Source of the DNA: Taishania sp037189645
GTDB taxonomy: Bacteria > Bacteroidota > Bacteroidia > Flavobacteriales_D > Crocinitomicaceae
Direction: 5' to 3'
DNA length: 64,000 nucleotides
Assembly: GCA_037189645.1 (NCBI GenBank)
Contig: JBBCIY010000007.1
Span: 240,481-304,480, forward strand
Position 1 is the first letter of the stretch. The number at the start of each line of letters is the position of its first letter. The position numbers and the translations under genes are program-made. Of the stretch, positions 45,500-54,860 are shown piece by piece. Below the pieces are notes generated by a model. The model was not told where the DNA came from. It did not search any database and saw nothing but the letters and a program-made list of their open reading frames with translations.

Positions 45500-46762
45500 A
45501 TGACGCTGCAACAAGTAAAACAACGTTTTGGAATCATCGGGAATGCCCCGATGCTCAATCGTGCGCTGGAAGTGGCCATACAGGTTGCCCCGACTGACAT
45601 TTCGGTGTTGGTAACGGGAGAAAGCGGAACCGGGAAAGAAATTATACCGCAGGTCATACACAACCTGAGCGCGCGGAAACACAAAGAATACATCGCGGTC
45701 AACTGTGGCGCTATTCCGGAAGGGACCATCGACTCCGAGCTGTTCGGACACGAAAAAGGATCCTTTACCGGGGCTGCGGGAAGCCGGCAAGGCTATTTTG
45801 AAGTAGCCGACGGCGGTACGATTTTCCTGGATGAAGTTGCTGAACTACCGATGCAGACACAGGTCCGACTGCTACGCGTACTGGAAACAGGCGAGTTTCT
45901 GCGTGTCGGTTCCTCTAAGGTCATAAAGACAAATGTGCGCGTAGTGGCAGCCACCAATGAAAACATGCAGAATGCTATCGCAACGGGTAAATTCCGGGAA
46001 GACCTGTATTACCGCCTGAGCACTGTTCCTGTTTCCCTTCCTCCACTGCGTGACCGTGGAGAGGATATTCACCTGCTGTTCCGGAAATTCGCAAGCGATT
46101 TTGCAGATAAATACAGGATGCCGACCATCCGTCTGACAGATGATGCCGTTGCCATGGTCAACCATTATTCCTGGCCGGGAAACATCCGCCAGCTGAAGAA
46201 TGTAGTGGAACAGATCTCTGTGATCGAAACGGAACGGGAGCTGGATGCCCACAAGCTTAAGCAGTACCTGCCATCCGTACAGGCAAAGTCCAATATGCCG
46301 GCGCAGCGTGAATCGGAAGAAAGCATTTCGGAACGGGAGCTGATGTACAAGTTCCTGTTCGATATGAAAAAAGACCTGACCGAATTAAAAAAGCTGGTCA
46401 TTGAGATCATCAATAAAGGAGGAAGTTTTTCTGTGTCTGGAGACCAGGCAGAGTTCATCAACCGGTTGTATGCCGATGTAGAAGCCACTCCTTATGAAAC
46501 GGCAAAGCTGATTGCCCCGCCTTCCGGTGAGAAAGCCGTTGTACAGGAAGTTCCGTATCCGCATCATACCGCGGAGGACGAAGAAGAATACGAAGTACAT
46601 GAAGTGGTGGAAGAATCACTTTCGCTGGAAGACCAGGAAAAAGACCTGATCAGAAAAGCATTGGATAAACACCGGGGAAAACGGAAGTATGCCGCCCAGG
46701 AGCTGGGCATTTCCGAGAGAACCTTATACCGGAAAATCAAAGAATATAACCTGGTAGAATGA
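45500..46762 (+). CDS. Sigma-54-type AAA+ transcriptional activator without receiver domain
   Basis: The 420-residue protein starts directly with the AAA+ domain: Walker A GESGTGKE (about 40-47), the sigma-54 contact loop GSFTGA at residues 87-92 (canonical GAFTGA, here Ala to Ser), Walker B TIFLDEVAELP and the arginine region FREDLYYRLSTVPVSLPPLRDR. After an acidic linker comes a Fis-like helix-turn-helix (KYAAQELGISERTLYRKIKEYNL). It lacks an N-terminal sensor or receiver domain, so it may be constitutively active or controlled by a partner. It lies between miaB and lptE and overlaps lptE by 4 bases. Confidence 0.93.
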   Translation: MTLQQVKQRFGIIGNAPMLNRALEVAIQVAPTDISVLVTGESGTGKEIIPQVIHNLSARKHKEYIAVNCGAIPEGTIDSELFGHEKGSFTGAAGSRQGYFEVADGGTIFLDEVAELPMQTQVRLLRVLETGEFLRVGSSKVIKTNVRVVAATNENMQNAIATGKFREDLYYRLSTVPVSLPPLRDRGEDIHLLFRKFASDFADKYRMPTIRLTDDAVAMVNHYSWPGNIRQLKNVVEQISVIETERELDAHKLKQYLPSVQAKSNMPAQRESEESISERELMYKFLFDMKKDLTELKKLVIEIINKGGSFSVSGDQAEFINRLYADVEATPYETAKLIAPPSGEKAVVQEVPYPHHTAEDEEEYEVHEVVEESLSLEDQEKDLIRKALDKHRGKRKYAAQELGISERTLYRKIKEYNLVE

Positions 46763-47283
46763 GGATCCTGCATGTCATAGTGATTGTTTTACTGGCCGGG
46801 CTGACATCGTGCTGGCCCACCAGCGTCTCTTTTAATGATACAGGTTCGCTGCATCCATGCCTCACGCACTTTCAAATGGACCCGTTGGAAAACGCTGCAT
46901 CCAACGCCCCCATCAATTACCCGATCGAACTGACAGAAGCCATAAAATCCGGTATTCAGAACAATACCCGGCTGCTGCTCTCCGGTGAGAATAACACTCC
47001 GCAGGTCACCATCACAGGAAAGATAACCAATTACTCCGTCATGCCCATCGCACTGCAGGAAGGAGATAACGCAGCCAAAAACCGCCTGACGGTCTCGGCA
47101 ATGATGGAAATCTACTTCGATTGCCCCAAAGCGGACTATTCCCATGAAATGAAGGTAATGAGTACCCGTTTTACGGATTTCGACGCCAACCAGGACATTT
47201 CTTCTGTCGAGTCACAGCTGCTTACGGAAATAAACACGCAGATCGTCCAGGATGTTATTAACCAAATTTTGTCCAACTGGTAA
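46759..47283 (+). CDS. lptE: LPS-assembly lipoprotein LptE family
   Basis: The 174-residue protein has a lipobox (VLLAGLTSCWPTS, Cys near residue 18) and the LptE-like alpha/beta pattern: a strand-rich region (NNTPQVTITGKITNYSVMPIAL ... NRLTVSAMMEIYFDC) followed by a C-terminal helix (SVESQLLTEINTQIVQDVINQIL). In Bacteroidota, LptE follows the activator gene and helps LptD insert lipopolysaccharide in the outer membrane. It is coupled to the activator (ATGA overlap) and to the next gene, whose ATG shares a base with its stop (TAATG). Confidence 0.85.
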   Translation: MRILHVIVIVLLAGLTSCWPTSVSFNDTGSLHPCLTHFQMDPLENAASNAPINYPIELTEAIKSGIQNNTRLLLSGENNTPQVTITGKITNYSVMPIALQEGDNAAKNRLTVSAMMEIYFDCPKADYSHEMKVMSTRFTDFDANQDISSVESQLLTEINTQIVQDVINQILSNW

Positions 47284-48338
47284 TGCTGAATCTCCACGAA
47301 ATAGCAGCCCGAATCAAACAGCCGGAATTATGCAACGTGCAGGATATTGATTCACTCAGGACGTTGTGCGAGACGTATCCATATTCACAAGTATTTCCAT
47401 TGCTTTACCTGAAAACACTTGCTCAGACCAATGATGTAAGGCTGGATACCGAATTGCAGAAATTCGCTTACCGTGTTGCCGACAGAGCCGTACTTTTCGA
47501 CCTGCTGAACAACAAGAAAGCCGGACAGGTAAAAGAATCTGTTACTCCTGCTGAAGCGTACACCACCCGGGAAGAGTCCCCGGAATATCAATTGCCAGTA
47601 GAAAACGTGGCAGAAGAACCCCGGGAAGAAATTAGTTCTCCTGAACCATCCGTTTCCCTTCCGGAAGAGCGTGCTGAACACACAGACACAGCCACTCCTC
47701 TCTCCGGGGAAGAAACGGAGATACATACTCCGGAAACGGAAACCAACGAGCACGTACAGGAACCGCTTCCTTCGCTGCCTGACGATATCCTGAGCTCTAT
47801 CAGCATCGGAGCGGAAGTTTATTCCCTGGAGGCGGAAGAAGCAAAGATTGTAAAACAGAAAGAAGCAGAAGAGCAGCTGGAGCTGGAAAAAGAGAAGCAG
47901 AAGCTCATCGAGGCCCTGGCTCAGAAAAAGCCGCTTATTGAGGAAAAACCACACGAAGAAAAAACAACGGACGAGCGGAGTTTTACCTCCTGGCTGAAGA
48001 AAAATGCAGCTTATATCAAACCGGTTGAAGAAAAACCGGACCCGGACGCATTGATCGAACGTTTCATACAAAGTGAACCCAAAATTTCTTCTCCGAAAGA
48101 AAAATTATTTGAGGACAGGACAGACAAAAATGAAATGTTCAATCCGACAAAAAAAGCAAAGGAAAGCCTAGACGAAACGCAACTTCCGGTAAGTGAAACA
48201 CTGGCAAAAATTTTCGCCGCGCAGGGCAATTATCCGAAAGCAATTTACGCTTATCAGCAATTAATGTTGATTTTTCCAGAAAAAAAGGTTTTCTTTGCAA
48301 CCCAAATTGAGGATTTAAATAAAAAAATTAATACATAA
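47283..48338 (+). CDS. Conserved-context protein with charged coiled coil and TPR-like C-terminus (351 aa)
   Basis: No family name is recognised. The N-terminal 80 residues are helical (LCNVQDIDSLRTLCETYPYSQVFPLLYLKTLAQ), followed by an acidic low-complexity stretch (about 90-180), a Lys/Glu coiled coil (about 190-225, EEAKIVKQKEAEEQLELEKEKQKLIEAL) and a C-terminal tetratricopeptide-like helix pair (VSETLAKIFAAQGNYPKAIYAYQQLMLIFPEK). There is no signal peptide. It sits between lptE and secG, so a cell-envelope assembly role is plausible but inferred. Confidence 0.8.
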   Translation: MLNLHEIAARIKQPELCNVQDIDSLRTLCETYPYSQVFPLLYLKTLAQTNDVRLDTELQKFAYRVADRAVLFDLLNNKKAGQVKESVTPAEAYTTREESPEYQLPVENVAEEPREEISSPEPSVSLPEERAEHTDTATPLSGEETEIHTPETETNEHVQEPLPSLPDDILSSISIGAEVYSLEAEEAKIVKQKEAEEQLELEKEKQKLIEALAQKKPLIEEKPHEEKTTDERSFTSWLKKNAAYIKPVEEKPDPDALIERFIQSEPKISSPKEKLFEDRTDKNEMFNPTKKAKESLDETQLPVSETLAKIFAAQGNYPKAIYAYQQLMLIFPEKKVFFATQIEDLNKKINT

Positions 48339-48343
48339 CGATC

Positions 48344-48667
48344 ATGAATGAGTTAATTACAATATTGATTATCATCGCAAGTATCTTGCTGGTATTAATC
48401 GTTTTCATCCAAAACCCGAAAGGTGGAGGGCTGAGCTCTGACTTCGGAGCGGCACAGCAAATCGGAGGAGTTCAAAAGACGAATGACTTTATTGACAAGG
48501 CAACCTGGTCTTTAGCAGGGATCATTGCTGTATTAAGCATCGTCATGACATTAAGAACAAAATCATTTGCACCCGTTCAGCAGGAACAGCCTGCAGCTCA
48601 GCAGGAACAGCCTGCAGCTCAGCCAGGACAACAAGGAGGCCAGCAGGGACAACAGCAAGGGCAATAA
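48344..48667 (+). CDS. secG: Preprotein translocase subunit SecG
   Basis: The 107-residue protein has two membrane helices (about 4-24 and 52-72). The typical SecG loop between them reads VFIQNPKGGGLSSDFGAAQQIGGVQKTNDFIDKATW. The C-terminal tail is extended and rich in Gln, Gly and Ala, with a perfect 21-base tandem duplication (48578-48619). SecG helps the SecYE channel. It ends the operon, and a strong terminator follows. Confidence 0.94.
   Translation: MNELITILIIIASILLVLIVFIQNPKGGGLSSDFGAAQQIGGVQKTNDFIDKATWSLAGIIAVLSIVMTLRTKSFAPVQQEQPAAQQEQPAAQPGQQGGQQGQQQGQ
48578..48619 (+). repeat. secG: 21-base perfect tandem duplication in the secG tail
   Basis: The unit (CAGCAGGAACAGC plus CTGCAGCT, 21 bases) occurs twice in a row and encodes QQEQPAA twice. 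It probably arose by slippage and only lengthens a flexible tail. Confidence 0.9.
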
Positions 48668-48692
48668 TAACATTCGTTATATCGTAACGACG

Positions 48693-48724
48693 AACCCTGT
48701 AGCGCATGCGTTACAGGGTTTTTT
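48693..48724 (+). terminator. Rho-independent terminator after secG
   Basis: The arms AACCCTGTA and TACAGGGTT surround an inner CGCATGCG and are followed by TTTTTT. The element lies 26 bases after the secG stop and closes the miaB-secG operon. Confidence 0.9.
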
Positions 48725-48832
48725 GCATGAGTGCTGATCCGGAAAAAAGAAATTCTCACGCTAATAATCCGTTCGTTTCATGAACAATCCGGCGGGCAAT
48801 TTCACCAGATTCACTAAATGTCAAAAAAAAGG

Positions 48833-48863
48833 TTGCAAACGATATTCTATTTAAGTAATTTTG
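48833..48863 (+). promoter_or_regulatory. Promoter (TTG ... TAATTTTG) of the RND/MMPL transporter gene
   Basis: A -33 TTG at 48833-48835 and a -7 TAATTTTG at 48856-48863 are separated by 20 bases. The start of transcription would be near 48870. Confidence 0.6.
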
Positions 48864-48901
48864 CCCCCTCATGCTAAAATATTTGAACAGATACAAATTT
48901 T

Positions 48902-51595
48902 ATGTGGCAATTACTGGCAAATATTATTCTCCGAAATAAGTTCTTAATCATAGGAATCATCACGCTATTAACCGTTTTTTTCGGTTATGAGGCGGCCACT
49001 GGCCTTAAGCTGGACAATAAATACGGTTTTATTCTTCCGAAGGAGTCTCCTGCAAAGATCGACTATACCAAATTTAAAGAGCAGTTCGGCGAGGACGGAG
49101 GAGCGCTTGTCCTTGCGATCCAGACTGATTCTCTCTATTCCGAAGACAAACTGTTAAAATGGAAGCAGCTGGGAGATTCCATCCTGACCTTTGACGGTGT
49201 TGAAGGAGTTATTTCAGAGGCTACCCTCTACTCTGTAGAAAACAATATCGAAAAACAGGAGTTTGAAGTACGGAAAATATTTTCGGACACCCGTTTCCAG
49301 GAAAAGTCCGTAGAGCAGATTGAGCACGAAATAAAACGCATTCCTTTTTACAATGGTATTCTTTACAATGACAGCACCAATGTATCATTGATGATGATCA
49401 ACGTGCAGGAAGAATTCCTTTCCGACCAGAAAAAGGCCAACGTTATCCTGCAGATCGAAGAGCTGGCTCAGTCCTACTCAAAAGACTTCGGACAGGTCCG
49501 TTTCGCCGGGCTTCCGCACATTCGTGTTGTGATCAGTAAGCGGATCATTACCGAAATGTACCTTTTCATCGGGATGGCAATCTTTGTCACCTCCCTGCTT
49601 ACTTATATCATTTTCCGTTCTACACGGGTCGTATTCATCTGTAATATTGTCATCGCCGTTGCTGTAATCTGGTCCCTGGGAAGCATTGCACTGTTCGGGT
49701 TCCATATCTCCGTGCTGATGGCGCTCATCCCTCCTTTGATGATCGTGATCGGGATGCCGAACTGTGTTTTCCTGATGACAAAATTCCACCAGGAAGTAAA
49801 GTCGCATGGAAACAAGATCAAGGCACTGACACGCGTAATCGGGAAAGTCGGAACAGCCACTTTTATCACAAACGTTATTACAGCGCTTGGATTCTTTACA
49901 CTGGTATTCACAAACTCCGACAAATTAATGGAATTCGGTCTGATCGCGGCCCTGAACATCATGGTTCTGTTCGCTTTGTCGATCTGTATCTTGCCGATCA
50001 TTTCCACGTTGACACAAAAGCCGAGCCACAAGCATTTGCGGCACCTGGACCGCGGGCTGGCAGTAAGATTCCTGAACGCGATGGTCTTCCTCGTGGAGAA
50101 GAAACGCAAATGGATATATGCCATTACCGGAATCGTATTGTTTTTCAGTATCTGGGGAATGATGAAAGTAAAAGCCACCGGGAACATCACAGGTGACTTG
50201 TCAAAAGACCATCAGATATTAAAAGACCTGCTTTTTATTGAAGATAATTTCGGAGGCTCCATTCCTTTCGAGGTAATGATCAATTATAAGGCTCAGAACC
50301 GCTTGTTTAAAAAATCGACACTTGAAAAAGTAGAAGCCATACAAAAGAAATACGAAAACGATACTTTGTTCTCAAAAAGTATTTCTATGGTGGATTTCAT
50401 AAAAGTCATCAACATGGCTTATTATGGAAACAACCCGGACAAGTATGAGATTTTCAACAACCGGGATAAAGCACGGTTAAAAACATACATTGACAACTTC
50501 GATCTGACGAACCTGAACAGTTCGTTAAAGATGAAGGAATTGCTTGACACCACCAACACAACCCTGCGCATCCGGGCACAGATCAAAGACCTGGGTTCTT
50601 ATGAGCTAAGCCAGAAGGCCGATCAGGTGAGGAAAGAAATTGATGCGATCCTGAACCCGAAAAGAAGCGAGATCGAAGGTTATTATACGAAGATCATTGC
50701 GGGCCATCAGGAATACATTGATACCTTACTGGAAAACCATCATGAAATCTACAATTCCCTCACCTCCATCATCGCAGGTAAGGATCATAATCTGCAGTAC
50801 GCGTTCGATTCAGATTTTGATAAAATAAAGGAATATTACAAAAAAGACGATTTCAACAAACAGCTCCGGCAGGCAATTGATTATGAATACATGGATGCTA
50901 CAATTACCGGAACAGCTGTTGTTGCAGCAGAAGGTACAATCTACCTGGTGGACAGCTTGCTGGGCGGTATCATCTTCGCGGTCATAACCGTAGGTATATT
51001 GATGGCGTTATTGTTCCGTTCCTGGGGAATGGTATTTGTATCGCTGGTTCCCAACCTGATCCCGCTTGTTATTACAGGTGGTATTATGGGTTGGCTCGGA
51101 ATTCCGCTGAAACCATCAACATTGCTGGTGTTTAATATCTCTTTTGGTATCACTGCGGATGACTCCATTCACTTCCTGGCTAAATACCGGCAGGAACTGA
51201 AGAGCCAGAAATGGGACCTGAAAGGATGTGTCATCGAGTCATTGCGCGAAGCCGGGCTGGGAATGTTCTATACATCCATCATTCTTTTCTTCGGATTTTC
51301 CGTATTTACATTCTCTGAATTCGGCGGAACACAAGCACTTGGATTATTGGTTTCCACAACATTGCTGATCGCGATCAGCACCAACCTGATCCTGGTTCCG
51401 TCAGTATTGCTGAGCCTTGCAAAACGATTGTCTACAAAAGCATTCCAGGAACCTTTCTTTGATGTTTACGATGAGGAAGACGACGTAGAATGGGACCAGC
51501 TGGAAATCGATGACAAAGAAGCGGATCATTTCTCCTTAGACAGATCCGAGCCGGAAGAAGAAATCCAGGAAGATCTTCCCCGGAAGGACAAGTAA
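48902..51595 (+). CDS. RND superfamily (MMPL/HAE3-like) exporter
   Basis: The 897-residue protein has twelve predicted helices in two similar halves. Each half is one helix, a large periplasmic domain, then five helices. The first cluster has LTYIIFRSTRVVFICNIVIAVAVIW and MALIPPLMIVIGMPNCVFLMTKFHQEV; the second has FAVITVGILMALLFRSWGMVFVSLVPNLIPL and FGITADDSIHFLAKYRQEL, with the acidic pair (DD) typical of proton-driven RND proteins. It ends in an acidic tail (EEDDVEWDQLEIDD...). HAE3/MMPL members move lipids or hydrophobic compounds. No membrane-fusion or TolC partner is adjacent, which fits the single-gene HAE3 type. Confidence 0.9.
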   Translation: MWQLLANIILRNKFLIIGIITLLTVFFGYEAATGLKLDNKYGFILPKESPAKIDYTKFKEQFGEDGGALVLAIQTDSLYSEDKLLKWKQLGDSILTFDGVEGVISEATLYSVENNIEKQEFEVRKIFSDTRFQEKSVEQIEHEIKRIPFYNGILYNDSTNVSLMMINVQEEFLSDQKKANVILQIEELAQSYSKDFGQVRFAGLPHIRVVISKRIITEMYLFIGMAIFVTSLLTYIIFRSTRVVFICNIVIAVAVIWSLGSIALFGFHISVLMALIPPLMIVIGMPNCVFLMTKFHQEVKSHGNKIKALTRVIGKVGTATFITNVITALGFFTLVFTNSDKLMEFGLIAALNIMVLFALSICILPIISTLTQKPSHKHLRHLDRGLAVRFLNAMVFLVEKKRKWIYAITGIVLFFSIWGMMKVKATGNITGDLSKDHQILKDLLFIEDNFGGSIPFEVMINYKAQNRLFKKSTLEKVEAIQKKYENDTLFSKSISMVDFIKVINMAYYGNNPDKYEIFNNRDKARLKTYIDNFDLTNLNSSLKMKELLDTTNTTLRIRAQIKDLGSYELSQKADQVRKEIDAILNPKRSEIEGYYTKIIAGHQEYIDTLLENHHEIYNSLTSIIAGKDHNLQYAFDSDFDKIKEYYKKDDFNKQLRQAIDYEYMDATITGTAVVAAEGTIYLVDSLLGGIIFAVITVGILMALLFRSWGMVFVSLVPNLIPLVITGGIMGWLGIPLKPSTLLVFNISFGITADDSIHFLAKYRQELKSQKWDLKGCVIESLREAGLGMFYTSIILFFGFSVFTFSEFGGTQALGLLVSTTLLIAISTNLILVPSVLLSLAKRLSTKAFQEPFFDVYDEEDDVEWDQLEIDDKEADHFSLDRSEPEEEIQEDLPRKDK

Positions 51596-51815
51596 TTCAG
51601 CTTTCCCTTAAACCGTATTGCTGTATAAAACCTCCTTACAGTTTTCACAGTGCATTTGGTTTGATTACGTGGGGCATTTTGTATCGCTTTGTGGTTATTA
51701 TCCAATGTAACAACAGACGACGAAAAGTTGGTACAATAGATTATCTTTCCTGTCGGCTCTTTGCAGGACAGCCTATATTCTTCTGCGGATCAACTTATAA
51801 CACGTGTAAAAACAA

Positions 51816-51845
51816 ACGAGAGATCCTCTTTTGAGGATCTCTCGT
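51816..51845 (-). terminator. Terminator of the FG-GAP repeat gene
   Basis: A 13-base perfect stem (ACGAGAGATCCTC / GAGGATCTCTCGT) with a TTTT loop is followed on the minus strand by TTTGTTTTTA. It lies 45 bases past the stop of the leftward gene; on the plus strand there is no T-tract. Confidence 0.85.
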
Positions 51846-51890
51846 CTGATCAGGTTCTTCCAACCGATCTTTCAATCAAAGACTGAACAA

Positions 51891-53735
51891 TTATCTTTTT
51901 ACGATCTTGGTAACCGACTGTCCGTTCAGTTTCAGGAAATAAACACCATCGTTTTGCTCTTTCAGGTCAATGGTTACACTTGATCCGGAAACATCCGCAT
52001 TCTTATAAACCAATACACCCAGCAGAGAGTAAACTTCTACCGAAGCATTTTCCAGGCCGTTTGCAGCTGTTACTTTAAAGACACCATTGTTAGGGTTCGG
52101 GAATACACTCAGAGATTCATTTTCAATATCACCGATCGCCAGGACATCAATTAATGAACAAGGTGAAACTTTGGTACAACCATTGGCTGTAATTTCTACC
52201 GCATAATTTCCGCTGATTGTCGGAGTGAACGACTGAGCAGTTTCACCTGCTACCGGAGAATTGGAACCATCGCAATGTACCCACTGGTAGGTTGCTCCGG
52301 ACAAATTGGCTGTAATGGTAGACCCCGTTACCGTTACTGAATTATCCAGGACACATTCTTCTTCAAAAATATAGATCGATCCTGCTCCTGTAATGGTATT
52401 GCTTCCGGAAGCATCTTCCGTTTCCCTGTAAGCTCCTGCTATGACATAATCAGGGGAAATAGCCACAGCGAAACCGAAATTATCTCCTTCCCCTCTGTCA
52501 CTTGCAACAATTTTAGAAGTCTGTGACCAGGTCCCACCATTGTTTTTATAGATATACGCAGAACCTGCTGAACCTAAGCTGTCTTGTCCCTGAGCATTCT
52601 CGGTTTCAAGGTAAGCTCCTACAATCACATAGTCATCTGATATCGATACGGCACGCCCAAAATAATCACCTCCTGATCTGTCACCAGCTACCAGTTTTTG
52701 TGTCTGAGTCCAGGCATCGGAATTATTTGAAAAGATATAAGCTGCTCCTGCTCCTGTGATAGCGCTGCCTCCCGAAGCATCTTTCGATTCTTTAAATGCC
52801 CCGACAATCGCATTGTCTCCTGAAATGGCAACAGAAGCACCAAAATTCGCATCAAATTCCCTGTCATTAGCAACCAGCTTTTTGATCTCTGCCCAGGTAC
52901 CTGAATTATTCTTAAAAACATACGCTGATCCTGAGAACTGGAGTGTATTTCCACCTGATACATCTTCTGATTCTCTTTGTGCTCCTACAATCACATAATC
53001 ATCAGAGATAGCTACGGCATATCCAAAGTAATCACCTGGTCCTCTGTCTGAAGCGACAATTTTCTGCACTTCCGCCCAGGTTCCCGCATTATTTCTGAAA
53101 ATATAGGCCGAACCCGAGCTGGGCATCTGTGTATTTCCCGCAACATCATGATCTTCACTATATGCTCCAACAACAATATGATCGCCAGAAATAGCCACAG
53201 CATAACCGAAATAATCGGTCGCTTCCCGGTCAGAAGCAACGATCTTCTGCACCTGGTTCCAGGTACCGCCATTATTTTCGAAAATATAGGCCGATCCTGC
53301 GCTGTTCACCGTATTCGCACCATTCTCATCCTGTGATTCAAAATAGGCACCTACTACCGCATAATCGCCAGAAATAGAGACTGCCCAGCCAAAATAATCA
53401 TAATCGGCACGATCTGAGGCAACAATTTTTTGTACCTGTGACCACGTTCCACCGTTATTTCTAAAGATATACGCCGCACCTGCTTCCTGTAAAGCATTGC
53501 CCCCTGAAGCATCCGTCGGATCCTTTGGAGCTCCTACGATCGCATAATCTCCGGAGATGGAAACAGCATAACCGAAATTAGCGCCCTGTGCCCTGTCTGA
53601 AGCTGTTAATTTTATGATCTCGTCCCAATCTTGGGCATACGTTTGTGTCACCACCAGAAAAGTTCCAATAACAATCAAGAACTTTGTAAAAAACAGACTG
53701 TTAATCCTCATCTTAAAGTTTTCATAATTACTCAT
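51891..53735 (-). CDS. FG-GAP-repeat beta-propeller protein with T9SS type A sorting domain
   Basis: The 614-residue secreted protein has a signal peptide (FFTKFLIVIGTFLVVTQTYAQ). Seven 61-residue repeats follow (about 42-465) of the form ASDRxxxDYFGxAVxISxDYxIVGAYxExxDxxG...SAYIFxNNxGTWxxxxKIV, which matches FG-GAP/integrin-like blades and suggests a seven-bladed propeller. A short region with Cys and TYQWVHCDGSNSPV comes next. The C-terminal type A sorting domain reads LSVFPNPNNGVFKVTA ... EVYSLLGVLVYKN ... LKEQNDGVYFLKL. It should be exported by T9SS and attached to, or released from, the cell surface. The ligand is unknown. Confidence 0.9.
   Translation of the reverse strand: MSNYENFKMRINSLFFTKFLIVIGTFLVVTQTYAQDWDEIIKLTASDRAQGANFGYAVSISGDYAIVGAPKDPTDASGGNALQEAGAAYIFRNNGGTWSQVQKIVASDRADYDYFGWAVSISGDYAVVGAYFESQDENGANTVNSAGSAYIFENNGGTWNQVQKIVASDREATDYFGYAVAISGDHIVVGAYSEDHDVAGNTQMPSSGSAYIFRNNAGTWAEVQKIVASDRGPGDYFGYAVAISDDYVIVGAQRESEDVSGGNTLQFSGSAYVFKNNSGTWAEIKKLVANDREFDANFGASVAISGDNAIVGAFKESKDASGGSAITGAGAAYIFSNNSDAWTQTQKLVAGDRSGGDYFGRAVSISDDYVIVGAYLETENAQGQDSLGSAGSAYIYKNNGGTWSQTSKIVASDRGEGDNFGFAVAISPDYVIAGAYRETEDASGSNTITGAGSIYIFEEECVLDNSVTVTGSTITANLSGATYQWVHCDGSNSPVAGETAQSFTPTISGNYAVEITANGCTKVSPCSLIDVLAIGDIENESLSVFPNPNNGVFKVTAANGLENASVEVYSLLGVLVYKNADVSGSSVTIDLKEQNDGVYFLKLNGQSVTKIVKR
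52340..53620 (-). repeat. Seven in-frame 183-base repeats in the FG-GAP gene
   Basis: The 61-codon unit is repeated seven times without gaps, and the last copy is slightly shortened before the Cys-rich segment. The copies are diverged at many positions, so the array is old. Unit boundaries are at the conserved A(S/N/G)DR residues. The boundaries given are approximate. Confidence 0.8.
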
Positions 53736-53996
53736 AATTCCGATTTTTAGTTTAGTTATACTTAAATATTGTTAGTCGTAAAATTATTAAAGATATTATT
53801 CCAACCAAATAATTTCACTATAATTACAAACGAACGGAACTTAAAATAGGTTGGAAAAAGATGTTCAATGACAGTGTTCCTGTCAGAAAAACCAGGAGGT
53901 CGTACCAACAAAGTGATTAATAGTCAACGACAAAGTAAAATAGAAAAAATTGCAAAAAAATCCGTTTCTTTGGCTATTGAAATAAAAACTGAATCT

Positions 53997-54860
53997 ATGA
54001 AAGGAATTATTCTTGCCGGGGGATCAGGAACTCGTTTACATCCATTGACACTTGCGGTGAGTAAGCAATTGATGCCTGTTTACGATAAGCCGATGATCTA
54101 CTATCCCCTCTCCATATTAATGGATGCAGGAATACGGGAAATCCTGATCATTTCCACACCTCACGACCTGCCTCATTTCCAGCGTTTACTTGGTGACGGT
54201 TCTTCCTTAGGATGCCAGTTCTGTTATAAAGTACAGGAACATCCCAACGGACTGGCACAGGCATTCGTGATCGGAGAAGAATTCATCGGGAAAGATAAAG
54301 TTGCGCTCATTTTAGGAGACAATATTTTCTATGGAGTGGGAATGGATGAATTACTGAAGGAAAATAATGATCCTGACGGAGGGGTGGTGTATGCCTACCA
54401 TGTAAGCGATCCTAAAAGATATGGTGTGGTTGAATTCGATGAGCAGATGAATGCTGTTTCCATTGAAGAAAAGCCTTCGAACCCCAAATCCAACTATGCT
54501 GTTCCCGGTCTGTATTTTTATGATAATTCTGTTATTGAAATCGCGAAAAATCTCAGTCCTTCTGCAAGAGGCGAATATGAGATAACCGATATCAATGCTG
54601 AGTATTTACGACGAAATCAATTAAAAGTTGCGATTTTAAGCAGGGGTACCGCCTGGCTGGATACAGGAACGTTTGCGTCGCTCATGCAGGCGGGCCAGTT
54701 TGTCCAGGTAATAGAAGAAAGGCAGGGGCTGAAGATCGGCTGCATCGAAGAGGTTGCATACAGAAACGGTTTCATATCTGAAGACCAGCTGTATCAACTG
54801 GCGCAGCCCTTACTCAAAAGCGGTTATGGTCAATATTTACTAAATTTAATAAAACGCTGA
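53997..54860 (+). CDS. rmlA: Glucose-1-phosphate thymidylyltransferase RmlA
   Basis: ATG 53997 gives 287 residues beginning MKGIILAGGSGTRLHPLTLA, the exact RmlA start; the frame extends to 53868 but that part is unlikely. Further signatures are KQLMPVYDKPMIYYPLS, ILGDNIFYG, VYAYHVSDPKRYGVVEF, EEKPSNPKSNYAVPGLYFYD and RGTAWLDTGTF. It makes dTDP-glucose, the first step to dTDP-rhamnose. The other rml genes are not in the window. Its stop shares a base with the next ATG (TGATG). Confidence 0.96.
   Translation: MKGIILAGGSGTRLHPLTLAVSKQLMPVYDKPMIYYPLSILMDAGIREILIISTPHDLPHFQRLLGDGSSLGCQFCYKVQEHPNGLAQAFVIGEEFIGKDKVALILGDNIFYGVGMDELLKENNDPDGGVVYAYHVSDPKRYGVVEFDEQMNAVSIEEKPSNPKSNYAVPGLYFYDNSVIEIAKNLSPSARGEYEITDINAEYLRRNQLKVAILSRGTAWLDTGTFASLMQAGQFVQVIEERQGLKIGCIEEVAYRNGFISEDQLYQLAQPLLKSGYGQYLLNLIKR

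Noticed and set aside
47385..48071. 228-codon leftward frame inside the coiled-coil gene
   Set aside because: It is an antisense shadow of the Glu/Lys-rich region, giving a Phe-rich translation without any signal or motif.
53868..53996. N-terminal extension of rmlA
   Set aside because: RmlA proteins start at MKGIILAGG; the extra 43 residues are low in family similarity and lie in the non-coding leader.
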